Source: Brugia malayi
Lineage: Eukaryota > Nematoda > Chromadorea > Rhabditida > Onchocercidae
Direction: 5' to 3'
DNA length: 64,000 nucleotides
Assembly: GCF_000002995.4 (NCBI RefSeq)
Contig: NW_025062284.1
Coordinates: 62,001 to 126,000 of the forward strand
Shown here: positions 1 to 10,745 of the stretch, piece by piece
Numbering within the stretch: position 1 is the first letter of the stretch
How the letters are laid out: every line of letters starts with the position of its first letter
The notes under the pieces: model-generated
Told to the model about the DNA's origin: nothing
Database searches by the model: none
Seen by the model: the letters and a program-made list of their open reading frames with translations, nothing else
Program-made: the position numbers and the translations under genes

Positions 1-159
1 CGGGAGAGTATTAACCAGCAAAGAGGGTAATTTTATTATCGTCGACGACCACTGAGTTCGCTCAAGCTTTGAGGGAACGCTTAGAGAGTGTGCCACAGGC
101 TGGTTTGATTAGGCTTTAGTAACTAGGCTCAACAATAGAGAAAAGGAATAACTGTGCTT
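1..159. other. Unrecognised sequence, possibly Wolbachia-derived
   Basis: A short plus-strand reading around 50-118 gives TEFAQALRERLESVPQAG followed by a stop, with a readable stretch in another frame just before it (SKEGNFIIVDD). The style resembles a decayed bacterial gene end, like the sequence that follows, but I cannot name the protein. Confidence 0.2.
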
Positions 160-915
160 GTGATGCATCAGGAAGATTTGAGTGAGAGGAAGGTAGATGG
201 ATGCAGTATTCTGCAACTGCAGCTGCACTTCAGATAGTTTTGCTTTACTTGCAGAATAACTTGCCGCACATTCTATTTATAGAATGTCTCTGTGTTAGGG
301 CGTACTACAACTACCAAGCTTACTTACTATCATTTCAGCCATATTTTCTGGTCATTTGTTCTAGTAGAAGCGGAAGTCTTTTTGTCTCATTGAGTTTAAG
401 CATCAAAGAAACTTTGCTGTTTATAATGTCTTTTATCATTTTTGTGTTAATCTTTAAAGTTTATATACCACAAAGCACTTATTCACTACAAGATATGAAG
501 AAACAGTCATTCCTTATGGTTGCTTGCACCACCTGCACTGCTTTCTCATTCGTGAACTTGTATCCGGCATGGTGGTGTCTGTTTTGCTACCCAGAAAGAG
601 CAAAGAGCTCTCACACAAAATGTCAGCTTTAACTCTGTTTATTCTGCAAGTACTCTTGACGGTATTTGTACTTAAAAATGCAGTATGACTAATTATACCT
701 GTAGTATTTAAAGGTTGCTCAGTAATTTTTGTGTTATCACATTTGCAACTTACCTTTTATATTTTCCTCTTATATGAAGCTGCAAGTTCATTCAGGGTCA
801 CGAGCTGGATAATTAGCATAAGCAATATGATACCGGCATTTATTACCGTAATGAGTGCAATGTTTAGTAATGCAACCGTGCCCCTTACTCTTGCAGAGAG
901 CAAAAAAATGTAAAG
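160..915 (+). pseudogene. Decayed membrane transporter, possibly a DAACS dicarboxylate/amino-acid symporter (nuwt)
   Basis: One plus-strand frame is rich in hydrophobic segments but broken by several stops between about 207 and 690. The last open stretch (731-913) ends in PAFITVMSAMFSNATVPLTL, which resembles the serine-rich re-entrant hairpin HP1 of sodium- or proton-coupled dicarboxylate/glutamate symporters (S-S-x-A-T-x-P pattern). Such carriers are common in Rickettsiales and import C4-dicarboxylates or glutamate across the inner membrane. There is no intact start and at least five in-frame stops, so it cannot encode a full transporter. The short open frame at 201-632 is only a fragment of this region read in another frame. 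The family call rests on one motif; another multi-pass carrier is possible. Confidence 0.35.
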
Positions 916-2073
916 CAAGCTGATGGCTTTTACTTAATGAGTAATTGTTTTATTATAATATTATCAATGATAATTACTTCCGGTTATGTATATAAGGTAT
1001 TATATAACTTTTTTGTTATCTAAATTTGCTATTGTTGCAGTTCGGCGGGAGGAATCTGTGCTTGAAAAGTACCTGAAGTTCTTTCCGAAAATGCCCTCGT
1101 TAGTCACAGCGTTATATTTAGTGTTTGACCAACAATAACTTCAGCAAATGTTATAAGTAGTAGTACCTTAACTATAAGGTTTACAAAACTCTGTGATAAA
1201 CTCAGGTAATCTCTATTCCAGCAATTGATACCGTAGGTACTGCTAGTTCTGAACACAATTCGATCAGTCATGCGAATCGTTTTTTCAAATTTTGAACACT
1301 GTGTTCAATAAGCACAACTACAACTACAGACCATTTAGCGGTAGTATTTGGACCATAAGTCTCGCTGCAATTAGAGTTGGTATATCAGGTGGAAAGGTAT
1401 AAATCTCGTAACGAATAAGTCATCGAGTGAGTTATGCATTAGAAGTTCAGACATAAGCAGTGTCTTTGCTTTGTGCAAATAAGAAAAAAATATTAGAGGT
1501 ATGATTAAAAGTTCTCAGAGATTTTATGTGCAGTTATCAATCCAACTGCAATGCATGATGCCCAGTGTCCGGGCACCAGGACATCAGGCAAGCAATAACT
1601 ACCCTACATATGTGAACTGCAATCTACCAGCCATGCAGGGCTATTAGTCCATTATAGACTAAAGAATAAACAAAAATTAAATGGAATTTAAATGAGCTTC
1701 AGTATATGAAATTATTGCAGATCATCCTTTTGTATAAATGCTATTAATCTGGCAAGTTTGTGCATCTGACTTGTTATTTTTCGGCTGCTTCTCTTATACT
1801 TGTATTCGAATTTTCTATTTCTGTGGCATTTGATGGCACAGTGAGTCCTAAAGTCATCTCTCTGTAATGTGCTTTCTTATTTTCCCTTTGTCTTTTTAAT
1901 TTAATGCCTCAGTAGTAAGTCACACCTCGACACTACAGGAAGAATTCGTGTGTTCATCCTTTTACTACTCAGTCACACATCTCTGTGTGTGGTCGTTGTT
2001 CCTCATTAGCTCATCGAGAAATATAAATTTTTTGAGTGAATTAGGTAAGCTTCCCTCACCTGAAGCATAATTT
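916..2073. other. Gap: no gene recognised, probably degraded nuwt
   Basis: No continuous reading frame survives. Several short stretches read like bacterial protein in alternating frames (for example around 1040-1130 and 1300-1400), which fits decayed Wolbachia sequence. I cannot identify a protein. Confidence 0.3.
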
Positions 2074-2103
2074 GTGCAATGTTATGTGTTCTGTATACTT
2101 CAG

Positions 2104-2325
2104 GGATATGATTATGCTCAGAATGGAGTAAACTTGAGTACTGTTGGAAAAGTTGCTGTTTACGAGAGTGCATCTATCGTATTGGATAATTCTATTACTG
2201 TGGAGAGCTTATCACTTCCTGAAAAGCCAATAATATATACGAAAAATCCTCTTATCTGTCTCTTTGTACTAATGTTTATGATATTATTAAGTATAATATT
2301 AAAATCTATATTCATAATAACATGA
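2104..2325 (+). pseudogene. C-terminal fragment of a membrane-anchored protein, unidentified
   Basis: A 70-odd residue open frame begins with GYDYAQNGVNLSTVGKVAVY, continues through a beta-rich segment and ends in a strong membrane segment near 2255-2320 (PLICLFVLMFMILLSIILK) before a stop. The layout, beta domain then C-terminal membrane anchor, is that of the end of a periplasmic bacterial enzyme such as a D-alanyl-D-alanine carboxypeptidase. No catalytic motif is present, so the comparison is only suggestive. The neighbourhood is nuwt-rich, which favours a Wolbachia origin. A host exon is the alternative, because CTTCAG lies directly before it. Confidence 0.25.
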
Positions 2326-3180
2326 AACTTAAGCTTTAAAGCATTCAAAATATTATATAGAAAATTATTTTTAAGATATTATGCAACTTGAGAGTATAAA
2401 TTCTATATAGGCTTCATAGATTATGTAGCAACGGATTATTTACTAAGAATTAACAGTTTATTTCTTGATATACTTAATTTCAAACTAAAAGTATAAGTTT
2501 ACTATGGACTTTTTTCTTGTATAAACCTTCAAAAGGTTTTGACTAAGAATTGCATTAACTGAGAAGGGATTTAGTACATATCTGTCAGATTTTGCCTTAC
2601 CTGGAACTAGATGGCCATACATACTTACCTTTCAGTGTGTTCTGAGGATGGATCAAAGGTCATTTCATCTGTCCATTTGGTATACACTCTAATGAAATGA
2701 GTGAGAATTCATTAATGAAAGTAATGAAAGTATATTTGATGGAAGTGCAATTGAGGGCAAAGGGTATCAGTGTGGTAGAACTGGTTATGTAAGCTATGCT
2801 TTTATTTATCAAGCAAAGAAGGAAATTCTCTCGTAGCACTTTCCTCTTTTAAGATGGAATACTTGCTATGAGTCAGTGGACAGTACACCTTTATAGCTTA
2901 CTGAGGTGTCTTACCACAACCCTTGTGCTTATGATGTACTGGAAAGAGATTAATGACTGATCTGAAAGATAATTTTGTAATGTTAAAGTGTAATTATGGA
3001 TCTATAAGGTAAGGCAAAACTTAATGTTTAGCGTTTAGAAGGGAATTAGAAGCGAAGTGAAGAAGTTTGTTCAAAAGCTGTAAGCAATCTTGGTGAGAGA
3101 GATTGACGTGTATGGGTTAGGCTAATTAAAAGTGAGTTACGTGTATAAATTTATTGAGGTTTGTACGAAAGGTTGTTTTA
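2326..3180. other. Gap: no gene recognised
   Basis: AT-rich sequence with short bacterial-looking frames (for example around 2700-2960) broken by stops. Probably more degraded nuwt; no protein can be named. Confidence 0.3.
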
Positions 3181-4110
3181 TGAACAAGACAATAGAAATT
3201 AGAGCACCAAAGATTCTTGGTGGTGAATCGAGCACAGAAGGTGAAAAGTATTGGCAAAGCAATAGAAGTAGATGACTTAATCTTTGAAATTGAAACTGAT
3301 AAAACAGCACTCGAACTAACTGCAGAAGTTTCAGGACAAATAACTGAATTTGTTGTAAGTGAAGGTGATGTGATAAGCTCTGATCAATTGTTGACAAAAC
3401 TTTCCGTAGGAGAGGTGAAAATTATGGAGGAAATTGCGATCAGTAGAGAAAGTGTTGGAGGGACTGATATGGGAAGTAGGATAAACAAAGCAGATGTGAT
3501 AGGTCATATGAGAAAAGCTGGACAAGCTACTGTAAAACAATATGAATTGCCAAGAAGTGTAGCAAGTGAGGAATGGAGAGAAAGGAGAGAATAAAAATGA
3601 GCAAAATAAGGTAAGTAATTACTGCTCGAATAAAAATGAGCAAAATAAGGTAAGTAATTACTGCTCGAATAAAAGTGAGCAAAATACATCTGTGATATAA
3701 AGAAACCTTTGAAAAGAAATATGGAATAAAGTTTCGTTTCATGTCGAAGGTGTGGTGCAAGCACTGAGACAAATTCCTGAAATTAACGCTGAAATTTCAG
3801 GGACAAAATGCAAACTTTGCTATGACATAGCGTTACCGTTAACACTAAAAAGTATTGGTCAGATGTCATTTGCTGATAGCTACAAGTATCAGAGATGAAA
3901 GATGCAATATTTACTATTTGAAACGGTGGAGTGTACGGTCCGCTCTTTCCTTTCCACCCCGATAATAAATCCTGCACAATCTGGGATACTCGGAATGCAT
4001 TCGGTACAAAATGCTGAGGGCACTCAATTGAAATTAAATCTGTGATGTACATTGTCCTCTCCTACCATAGAATAATTGACGACAAAGGGGCAGTAACTTT
4101 TCTGTCAAAA
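3181..4110 (+). pseudogene. sucB: sucB remnant: 2-oxoglutarate dehydrogenase E2, dihydrolipoyl succinyltransferase (nuwt)
   Basis: The functional enzyme is the E2 core of the TCA-cycle 2-oxoglutarate dehydrogenase complex. The start is MNKTIEIRAPKI at 3181. After a frameshift or small deletion the lipoyl domain follows (3250-3420), with the lipoyl-lysine motif FEIETDKTALEL and the trailing half SEGDVISSDQLLTKL. Around 3700-4080 the C-terminal catalytic domain returns in pieces: FEKKYGIKFRFMS, then STPIINPAQSGILGMHSVQ, the conserved block that lies shortly before the active-site region of E2 enzymes. The middle of the gene (subunit-binding domain, linker, start of the catalytic domain) is missing and a 39-bp tandem duplication sits at that point. 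At least three frame breaks make it non-functional. pdhC is the main alternative; the lipoyl half fits sucB better. Confidence 0.8.
3592..3688 (+). repeat. 39-bp tandem duplication inside the sucB remnant, 2.5 copies
   Basis: Two identical 39-bp units (3592-3630 and 3631-3669) and a 19-bp partial third, each beginning TAAAAATGAGCAAAATA. They occupy the position of the missing middle of sucB. Confidence 0.95.
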
Positions 4111-5177
4111 TATAGAAGATCAAAACAGGTTGTGAGTAGTTACTCAAGGAGTAGATACTAATCTAGTAGTAACTCTCTAATCTAGTAGTTTACAAATTAT
4201 GGAAATGAATATAGAGTTAGTAGATTCTGTAACTTTTGAAAGGAATTTTGGCCATTTAGACGCAAAGTTAAAATATCGACAACATTCTTTTATGAATCTT
4301 TCACCACGTTCTGACCAGGTGAAATAGATTACATAAGTCTCATTCACCGTTCTGCAAGGTTATTGGTTGTATCTGTCACTTCAAGCTTTTGTAAAAACTT
4401 CCTTCCATCCCTCAGATCATAGCCTCAGATCTTAACATCTTGGCAGCCATCCTCAAACTCTGAGTACCACTTATAACCCTAGTCATTCTACACAAAAGAT
4501 GTTCTACCCTTTTTTAAATTAGTTGATAAAATCGTAAATCATCTACCAAATTTTATTTTTTTGCTTTTGTACCACAAATACTCTGTTGCTGAGTGACTTG
4601 AGCACCTGGCCACCTGGGCAAAATCTCTTGTCAAATGTGTCCAACATATCAGCCTATTTTCAAGATCAACGCAGCGTATTGTTCCTTACAACTATGCCAT
4701 TGTATTCTGGCATTCTGGTAGTAAACTTTTCAACACCTTCTTGCCACGAGACTCAGTCATCTGTGGAAGTGTCAACGCTTCGTTTGTTATTATCCAACCC
4801 AGCCTCTTTGCCCTTGATTTCTGTGCCATGTTTCATCTATATACAGGTTTATCTCAATTCTTCCTTCATTTTCTCATATTCAGATCGCATCTTTTTGATA
4901 CTCTGTGTTCAGTCTTTGATACTAAACTAACACTTATATTGAGGTTAATATACTGCTTAAAATTTGTTGTACTTTTCTTTTCGAGCTAATAAAAAAGCCA
5001 CTTAGGCTGCTAATTGTTGTTTTAGCATTGAACTCTAGAAGACCTCTTGAAACTCCCATGGGTAAACTAGCTGAATCCTATTAAAGCTCTTTGCAACCTT
5101 ACTCAGTTACGATTGGTTTGATCTCTGGTAATTTTACCTTTTAATGGACAATTTCATCTTCTAAAACAACCTTATTC

Positions 5178-5213
<36 letters not shown>

Positions 5214-5342
5214 CATATACATACATACACACAAACCTGATAAATCATCAAATCTCACTTATACCTTCTGACTTTTTATCACTTTTTTTGATATATACAT
5301 TGCGATGGTGGTAGAGATGAATTTGTCGAGTTCATACCCAAT
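4111..5342. other. Gap: unrecognised, contains a (CA)n microsatellite
   Basis: No recognised gene. Short open frames at 4586-4989 have no motif I know; the minus strand of 4640-4830 also reads for about 30 residues (RLGWIITNEALTLPQMTES) without giving an identity. A (CA)n tract lies at about 5178-5205, followed by TA/CA-rich sequence. Confidence 0.4.
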
Positions 5343-5486
5343 TTATCTTCTTTTTAGCTCAGTTATTTTTGCTTTTAAGCCATCATTTTCTATAATCACA
5401 GCCTTTATTTCTTCTTTGAGATTAGCATTTTTTGCTTCGTACGCGACAGTCTTTTCTGCAGCTCTGTTATCATTACCCACTCCATA
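5343..5486 (-). pseudogene. Coiled-coil C-terminal fragment, Wolbachia-like, unidentified
   Basis: The minus strand reads without interruption from 5486 to a TAA at 5343-5345. The peptide is charged and heptad-like, with segments EAKNANLKEEIKAV and ENDGLKAKITELKRR, the composition of the C-terminal coiled coils in many Wolbachia hypothetical proteins. No start or upstream domain is visible and I cannot name it. Confidence 0.35.
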
Positions 5487-6194
5487 CCTTACTTCTCATC
5501 TCTTTACACTTTTACAATCACTTTGTAAATCGCTTATCTCCGTGAACGCTTATAAGAAATTTAATAAGTAATTTACTTAAAAAGGTAAAAAAAAAACCTC
5601 GTGAGTGGCTACTTATTTATATTTAACTTTCAAATATGGCATTTTTTTTTTATTCTAAACACTTCATAATCATGACTCGGTTGCTTTTGAGCTGCAATTA
5701 ATCTAAATTATAAGTGTTAAGAAACTTACTGATAGAAAAAAAGACCTAGGACAGTCAGTTATTCACTATCATTTTATCAGCTGGCCTTTTTTAGCAAGCG
5801 CAATTTACAGCGCCAGTTGCTAGTAGATAACAATATAAAAAACATAAAGTACATAGAGTGCAGAAAATTAAATGCGAAATACTAAATATATTAATTTTTT
5901 GTTGCTTAACCTGTATGGAGAAGATAAATAATTAAATTTACTATGATAAGAGACTGGCAAATCTCATCAAGCAGTTTTTGCATTTTATTGCTAAAAAACC
6001 TAAATGTCGGCCAGCTTACCCTCGCTTTGGTGAAGGGCACTCGTACAACCATGTGCAGTATCTTAGCTATGATATATTCCTCACAGATTCATCTAAGCTT
6101 AATTAAGTAGGAGTACCGTTAATAGGAAAAGAGTTTGGAGATTTGAGTGACATGGCACATGGGGAAGGTATAAAGCAGTTAGTGGGAAGTGGAT
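5487..6194. other. Gap: nothing recognised
   Basis: AT-rich sequence with homopolymer runs and no readable frame of note. Confidence 0.4.
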
Positions 6195-7190
6195 TTGAGT
6201 ATTAACTAAAAAGATGCAAATGAAATCACTCTTTTGTGTAAATTTGTAAAAGAAGGTGATGTGATTAAAGTAAAATCATTATTAGAGCACGAAGCAGATT
6301 TGGGCACAACAAAATTGATAAATCAAATTACTTCTAAGAATAAAAATGGATTTACTTCGAGCACTACAGGATGATACAGAATTAATAGATTTTTTGATAG
6401 ATGCGTTTCTAAAAAGTGTTCAAAGTTTAATTGATAGGGAAGCAGATCTTGAATGTAATGATAATCATTTCTTTTATCAGTGCATTACGTATTGTGAAAG
6501 TAGAGCAGAAATTATAGATTATGTGATAAAAAGAGGTGCAAACATAGAAGCAAAAGGTTACGCTTTTGCTTGAAGGATATAACAATAAAATGCAAATACT
6601 TAAGGCCATTGTAAAGGAATAGCAAGCAAAAGCTAACTTTAAAGGATTTATCTGTACAAAAAGCAATCATAGTTTTGATGCTTTAGATTACGAGGATGGT
6701 GACATTTCTTGTTTTAAAGAGAAGAGAAGCAAATAATCGAAATGATAATGATAACACCAGGTTGCGTAAGGCTAGACATAGTGGTGACACGTGACACTAA
6801 AGCAGTTAAGTTCCTATTGAAGCTTAAGGTAGATCAGTGCTGTCGGTAGATGTAACAGAATCCCTTTACAATTTGCAGTTAAAGAGATAATATAAAAATT
6901 GTAAAAATGTTATTGAAAGTTAAAGCCAATATGAATATTTGTGAGCAGCAGGGTTATATGTCTCTACGTCTTGTTTAAGGAGATTTTTTGATATAGCTTA
7001 ACTGCTAATTGAAAAGGAAACAAACCTTGCTTAAGTGCAGTGATTCTATCAGCAAAGATAATAGCACTAAAGACATCAAAAAAAATTATAAAAATCTTTG
7101 CAAATTTTTGTTGCTTCACAAAAGAGCTATATAGTGAGTGCAAAGAAGTAAAACATATAAAAAATTAAAGTTATGCTGAAAATTTTGCTC
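6195..7190 (+). pseudogene. Ankyrin-repeat protein remnant (nuwt)
   Basis: Intact genes of this type encode cytosolic or secreted repeat proteins for protein binding and are abundant in Wolbachia. Ankyrin repeats appear in alternating frames: FVKEGDVIKVKSLLEHEADL near 6240, IIDYVIKRGANIEAKG near 6510-6560 (the end of the 75-aa open frame 6346-6573), DTKAVKFLLKLKVD near 6800, and DNIKIVKMLLKVKANMNI near 6890-6940. The L-L-x-x-G/K-A-x-x-N/D core of the repeat is clear. At least four frame shifts or stops separate the repeats and no intron signals explain the breaks, so this is decayed bacterial sequence, not a spliced nematode gene. The specific Wolbachia gene cannot be named. Confidence 0.65.
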
Positions 7191-7229
7191 TACATTTAAG
7201 CAGAAAGTCGCAAAATCATCAACCTGGGT

Positions 7230-7497
7230 TTTTAAGTTGTGGCTAATACACTGCGACCATCAAAGTTTTTAATCTAACCAGCTAACACTAAAGAGTTATC
7301 TCTCAAATACTCCTTCATAAGCTCTACAAAGCTCTACAATTATTCGAGTAGCTCATTCTGCTTGTAGAACTCTTATGCCACTTTACACTAAGCTAATTTC
7401 ATTTCTTATTTCTATTAGCTCTTTATTTAATGACTGAACATGTAATTTTATCTTAAACAGGTCTATAATATTAAAAGAAACATAATTATTCTTACGA
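7230..7497 (-). pseudogene. ftsL: ftsL-like cell-division protein remnant (nuwt)
   Basis: The minus strand reads IIDLFKIKLHVQSLNKELIE, then RNEISLV, and after a stop VLQAE and further pieces of a short coiled coil. This is the pattern of the periplasmic leucine-zipper part of FtsL, the small bitopic divisome protein. It lies directly downstream of the rsmH remnant on the same strand, the gene order of the bacterial mra/dcw cluster, which is the main support for the name because FtsL sequences are poorly conserved. Several stops (after EISLV, after QAE and near the end) show it is dead. Confidence 0.55.
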
Positions 7498-7531
7498 TAA
7501 CCTCTGCATAGCTCTTAGCGTCGATTTGCAT

Positions 7532-7643
7532 TTACAGTCGATAGATCTTGGCTCATACCTTACAATCGACAGATCTTGGCTCATACTTTACAATCGATAG
7601 ATCATGGCTCATACCTTACAATCGATAAATCTTGGCTCACATA
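7532..7643 (-). repeat. 28-bp tandem repeat at the 3' end of the rsmH remnant, four copies
   Basis: Four copies of about 28 bp (7532-7559, 7560-7587, 7588-7615, 7616-7643), each containing CGATAGATCTTGGCTCA with 1-3 changes. On the minus strand the unit reads like CEPRSIDCK, so a segment once single in the gene appears to have been amplified. Confidence 0.9.
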
Positions 7644-8495
7644 AACTTTTAAAAAAGGTTTTAACTATACGGTCTTCCAAAGAATGAGAAGTGACAACTA
7701 TTAACTTGCCATTCTTATTTAAATTTTCAGATACTGTTTTCATGCCCTTTTCAAGTTCTCCCAGTTCGTCGTTTACTCATACTCTAATAGCCTGAAATGT
7801 CCTAGTTGCAGGATCAGTTTTACTTTTTCCACGAAACACCACAGAACGCACAATATTTGCAAGCTCAGATATAGTTTTGATAGTTTTTTCTTCCGTCCAT
7901 TTACTATTGCTTTTTCAATTCTACGAGAATGACGCTCGCCTCCATAGTTAGTGTATAGTGTTTGCAGTTTGTTCGCGTAAAGCGTAAAGCGTTAATAAGT
8001 GTTATGAGAAGAGTTATCCATCCTCACGTCAAGTGGACCATCACGTAAAAATGAAAATCCTCTATCTCCGTCATCAAGCTGCATAGATGAAACTGTATGT
8101 CAAATACAACTCCCTTTGCAGTATTACTTGGTGTCACTCCAGTGCTTGATGCTGGAATCCATATATTTTTTTTCTGAATCCCGGAGAGATAACGGAAGTT
8201 TTGAGACAGCAAAGAGCTCTCCAAGGTATTCAAGGCTATTACTGTACTATCTAATATACTTCTTATACTGCTAAATTTTTCAATAAATAGCTTTACTCTG
8301 CTGGGGTGCTTAATATTGAAATCCTCATAAAATTTATAACAGTTTTATCTCCGTCATTCGCATACACTTTGCAATGAACTGATTCCAGTATTGCCTTGCT
8401 ATACCCTCCAGCTACAAATGTGCGTCCACCATTTTGTGGTGAAAGTTGAAATGTAATAGCATCTCTTTTAATAGATTGGAATATGTGCCGTAGTG
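7620..8495 (-). pseudogene. rsmH: rsmH (mraW) remnant: 16S rRNA m4C1402 methyltransferase (nuwt)
   Basis: RsmH N4-methylates C1402 of 16S rRNA using S-adenosylmethionine. Reading on the minus strand from 8495, the pieces come in the right order: AGGYSKAILES (glycine-rich SAM-binding motif, the usual G-x-G-G-H/Y-S region), then GVVFDI and after a frame change [16 protein letters not shown] and [13 protein letters not shown] residues around 8020-8110, then TNYGGERHSRRIEKAIVN, then RSVVFRGKSKTDPATRTFQA, then NDELGELEKGMKT, and near 7650 VVTSHSLEDRIVKTFF, which matches the S-F-H-S-L-E-D-R-I-V-K signature of the family. At least four frameshifts are needed to connect them, and the N-terminal third contains extra sequence near 8130-8230. 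The ftsL remnant follows on the same strand. Confidence 0.85.
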
Positions 8496-9189
8496 TTTCT
8501 ATCGAAAGATTTTGTATTATATAAAAACTTTTTTGCTTAAGTATGATATACTATAGAAATATATGGACAATAATATAAAAATACTTGATATAGTCAATGA
8601 TATAAAAATATTAAGATTTAATAAAGTATCGTTATTAATATGATACTTACCTCATGCTCACATTTGAAAAATTAAGCCAAACCATTATGATCTAGAACAA
8701 ACCTGATGTATAATAAATGAGAAGATCATGTTATGGGTTAGCTCGACGCATATATGTTATGAACGTTGTCCAAAATTAAATTCTCCTCAGTTATACTTTT
8801 CACTTGTGGGTCGATTGTCATAGCTATGTCATATTCTTTGATTTGCTAGCACTACCATACTTATCTGTATTCAGCCTTATGCTCTCTACAAAAAGCTCTC
8901 ATACCTATAATGTGCAGCAATTCTAGCAACAACTGCTGAGGTTAAGGCTAAATAAGAGATAAACAGCTCGGCAATATATAATTTGCTCATTCTTACGTAG
9001 CCATAAAATGATTGAGTTATAATTCTTACATAGCCATAAAATGATTGAGTTATAATTCTTACGTAGCCATAAAATGATTGAGTTATAATTCTTACGTAGC
9101 CATAAAATGATTGAGTTATGACCTCACATAGAACAGCTGTTCTTCTGTTAAGTGCACCATAATTAGGATAATAAAATGCAAAACTATTA
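8496..9189. other. Gap: unrecognised, with a 33-bp x 4 tandem repeat
   Basis: No gene recognised. A perfect-looking 33-bp tandem repeat runs 8989-9120 (four units, each containing TAGCCATAAAATGATTGAGT; one unit has ACATAG for ACGTAG). On the minus strand, 8700-8960 reads in short bacterial-looking pieces with stops. Confidence 0.6.
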
Positions 9190-10745
9190 TCTGAATTTTT
9201 CTTTATTAGTATAACATGTACAGATATTTCGACTTATATTTTCATATACTGATTTTGACTTGTTAATGCTAGATTTAGGTCTGCTATAGCTAATATCTTT
9301 AGCTTTTTCATTGCTAAGGAAGGTAATCTCTTTGCTTTTTCTGAGAAATCTGTTTGTATTTGTTCAAACTCTTTTAGGAAATTCTCTTGTTTATCTTCTT
9401 TAATCCGAGACACAACATATTTTAGTATTTCTTTTTTCTGCTCTATAAACTTTTATTTCATCAAAACTATTGCTTACTTCTGCACCCGTTCCTGATGATT
9501 TATTCCATCTCTTTAGACTATATTAGTTGCAATACTTTGTGACAAGATAGGAAGAGAAAAACTCATGAAATCTACATTTCTAACTTTTGTAAATAGTAAG
9601 TTATCCAGTTTTTTCAATAATTCTAGGTGGTAATGACTTGCTAATCATAATGGTACACATTCTTTTATAATTCCATTAGCCGTCGCATTGCTTGGTGCTG
9701 TCACTTATGTGAGAGCAAAGGTGCAGTACAGCGGATTAGCTTATCTGATGAGAAATATACCTGATGGATTATTGGTACACCGTTCATATGCATCAAGGGG
9801 TTAGAGGTCAACAGACTTCAGCTAGTTTTTGTATGATTTTTTGTGCATTAATTGGGCTGTTTGCTACATCGCAATAGTTTTCTTCAAGTGTCTGTTCAGC
9901 GCAGAATAGATACTTTTGAACTATTCCCCTTCTAATCCACTCGCTATGCTCAGCTTATTTCTTTTTTATTATTAGCAACGGCAGAGTTCTTTTACTCTTC
10001 TATCTAGCACGAAAGTACTATCGATATTATTTTCTATTCTGTATTCCTTCTTAATAAATTCTGATTTTTCACATAATTTTTGGAAAATAATAATATCGAG
10101 CAAACTTCTGCCACTTGTTGTAGTGGTCGCTCATTTCTTTAGAAACAATGAGCAATAGTTCCAAGCACAAACTCAAGTGAACCATCTGACTGACCTACTC
10201 ATTTCTTTAAGCACTTCTGATGGATCAAGGTCTTCTACATCTGTTACGATTTTGGATCTCACTGCTATAAAATTAGTACCATCACAATGAATATTTACCA
10301 TTTTCTTGCAATCATAAGGTCATAACCCAAACTAACTTTTAAGTGAATCGCTAAAAATTAGTCTATTAAAATACCAGCGTCATTACAATTAGTGATTAAT
10401 TCGCCTATAATGGCCTCATTAGGTCATACTATCCCATAAGGATCATCCTAACTCAAACATTTTTGTGTGTGTTAATCATTTATTATCAGAAATTGATCAA
10501 ATATAATCTTCCCATGTGTCACCAAATTATGACCTTTCTTAGCTTTTTCAATTAACATGCGAGTCACATGATAATCTATTTCCTTTTCGTTGATAATAAA
10601 GTCTATTTCAAAAAAGTTTGGGTATATTGTCTCACCAGAATTTGCTTTAGCATTATCTTTTTTATCAGTTACTACTTTGTCAAATGAGAAATTTTCTGCT
10701 TCAGCTTGTAATGCATAAAATGGGTTTCTTGTTATTTATGAATAT
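9190..10745 (-). pseudogene. Unidentified large Wolbachia-like protein, decayed
   Basis: The minus strand reads as protein in long pieces joined by frameshifts. The upstream part (10745-10480) gives ALQAEAENFSFDKVVTDKKD, GETIYPNFFEIDFIINEKEI and KKGHNLVTHGKIIFDQFLI. Later pieces include DPYGIV near 10430, and the end (9450-9200) gives EQKKEILKYVVSRIKEDKQE and AMKKLKILAIADLNLALTSQ before a TAA. The composition (lysine, isoleucine and asparagine rich) and lack of introns match a Wolbachia hypothetical protein. I do not recognise the family. Its upstream end lies inside the left arm of the large inverted repeat and is therefore present a second time at 16105-16378 on the plus strand. Confidence 0.5.

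Noticed and set aside
201..632. 143-codon ORF as an independent gene
   Set aside because: It overlaps the broken transporter remnant in a different frame and has no recognisable domain.
160..10745. Intact bacterial operon or a contaminating Wolbachia contig
   Set aside because: Every bacterial-type gene is truncated and carries several stops and frameshifts, and satellites and intron-containing nematode genes share the same sequence.
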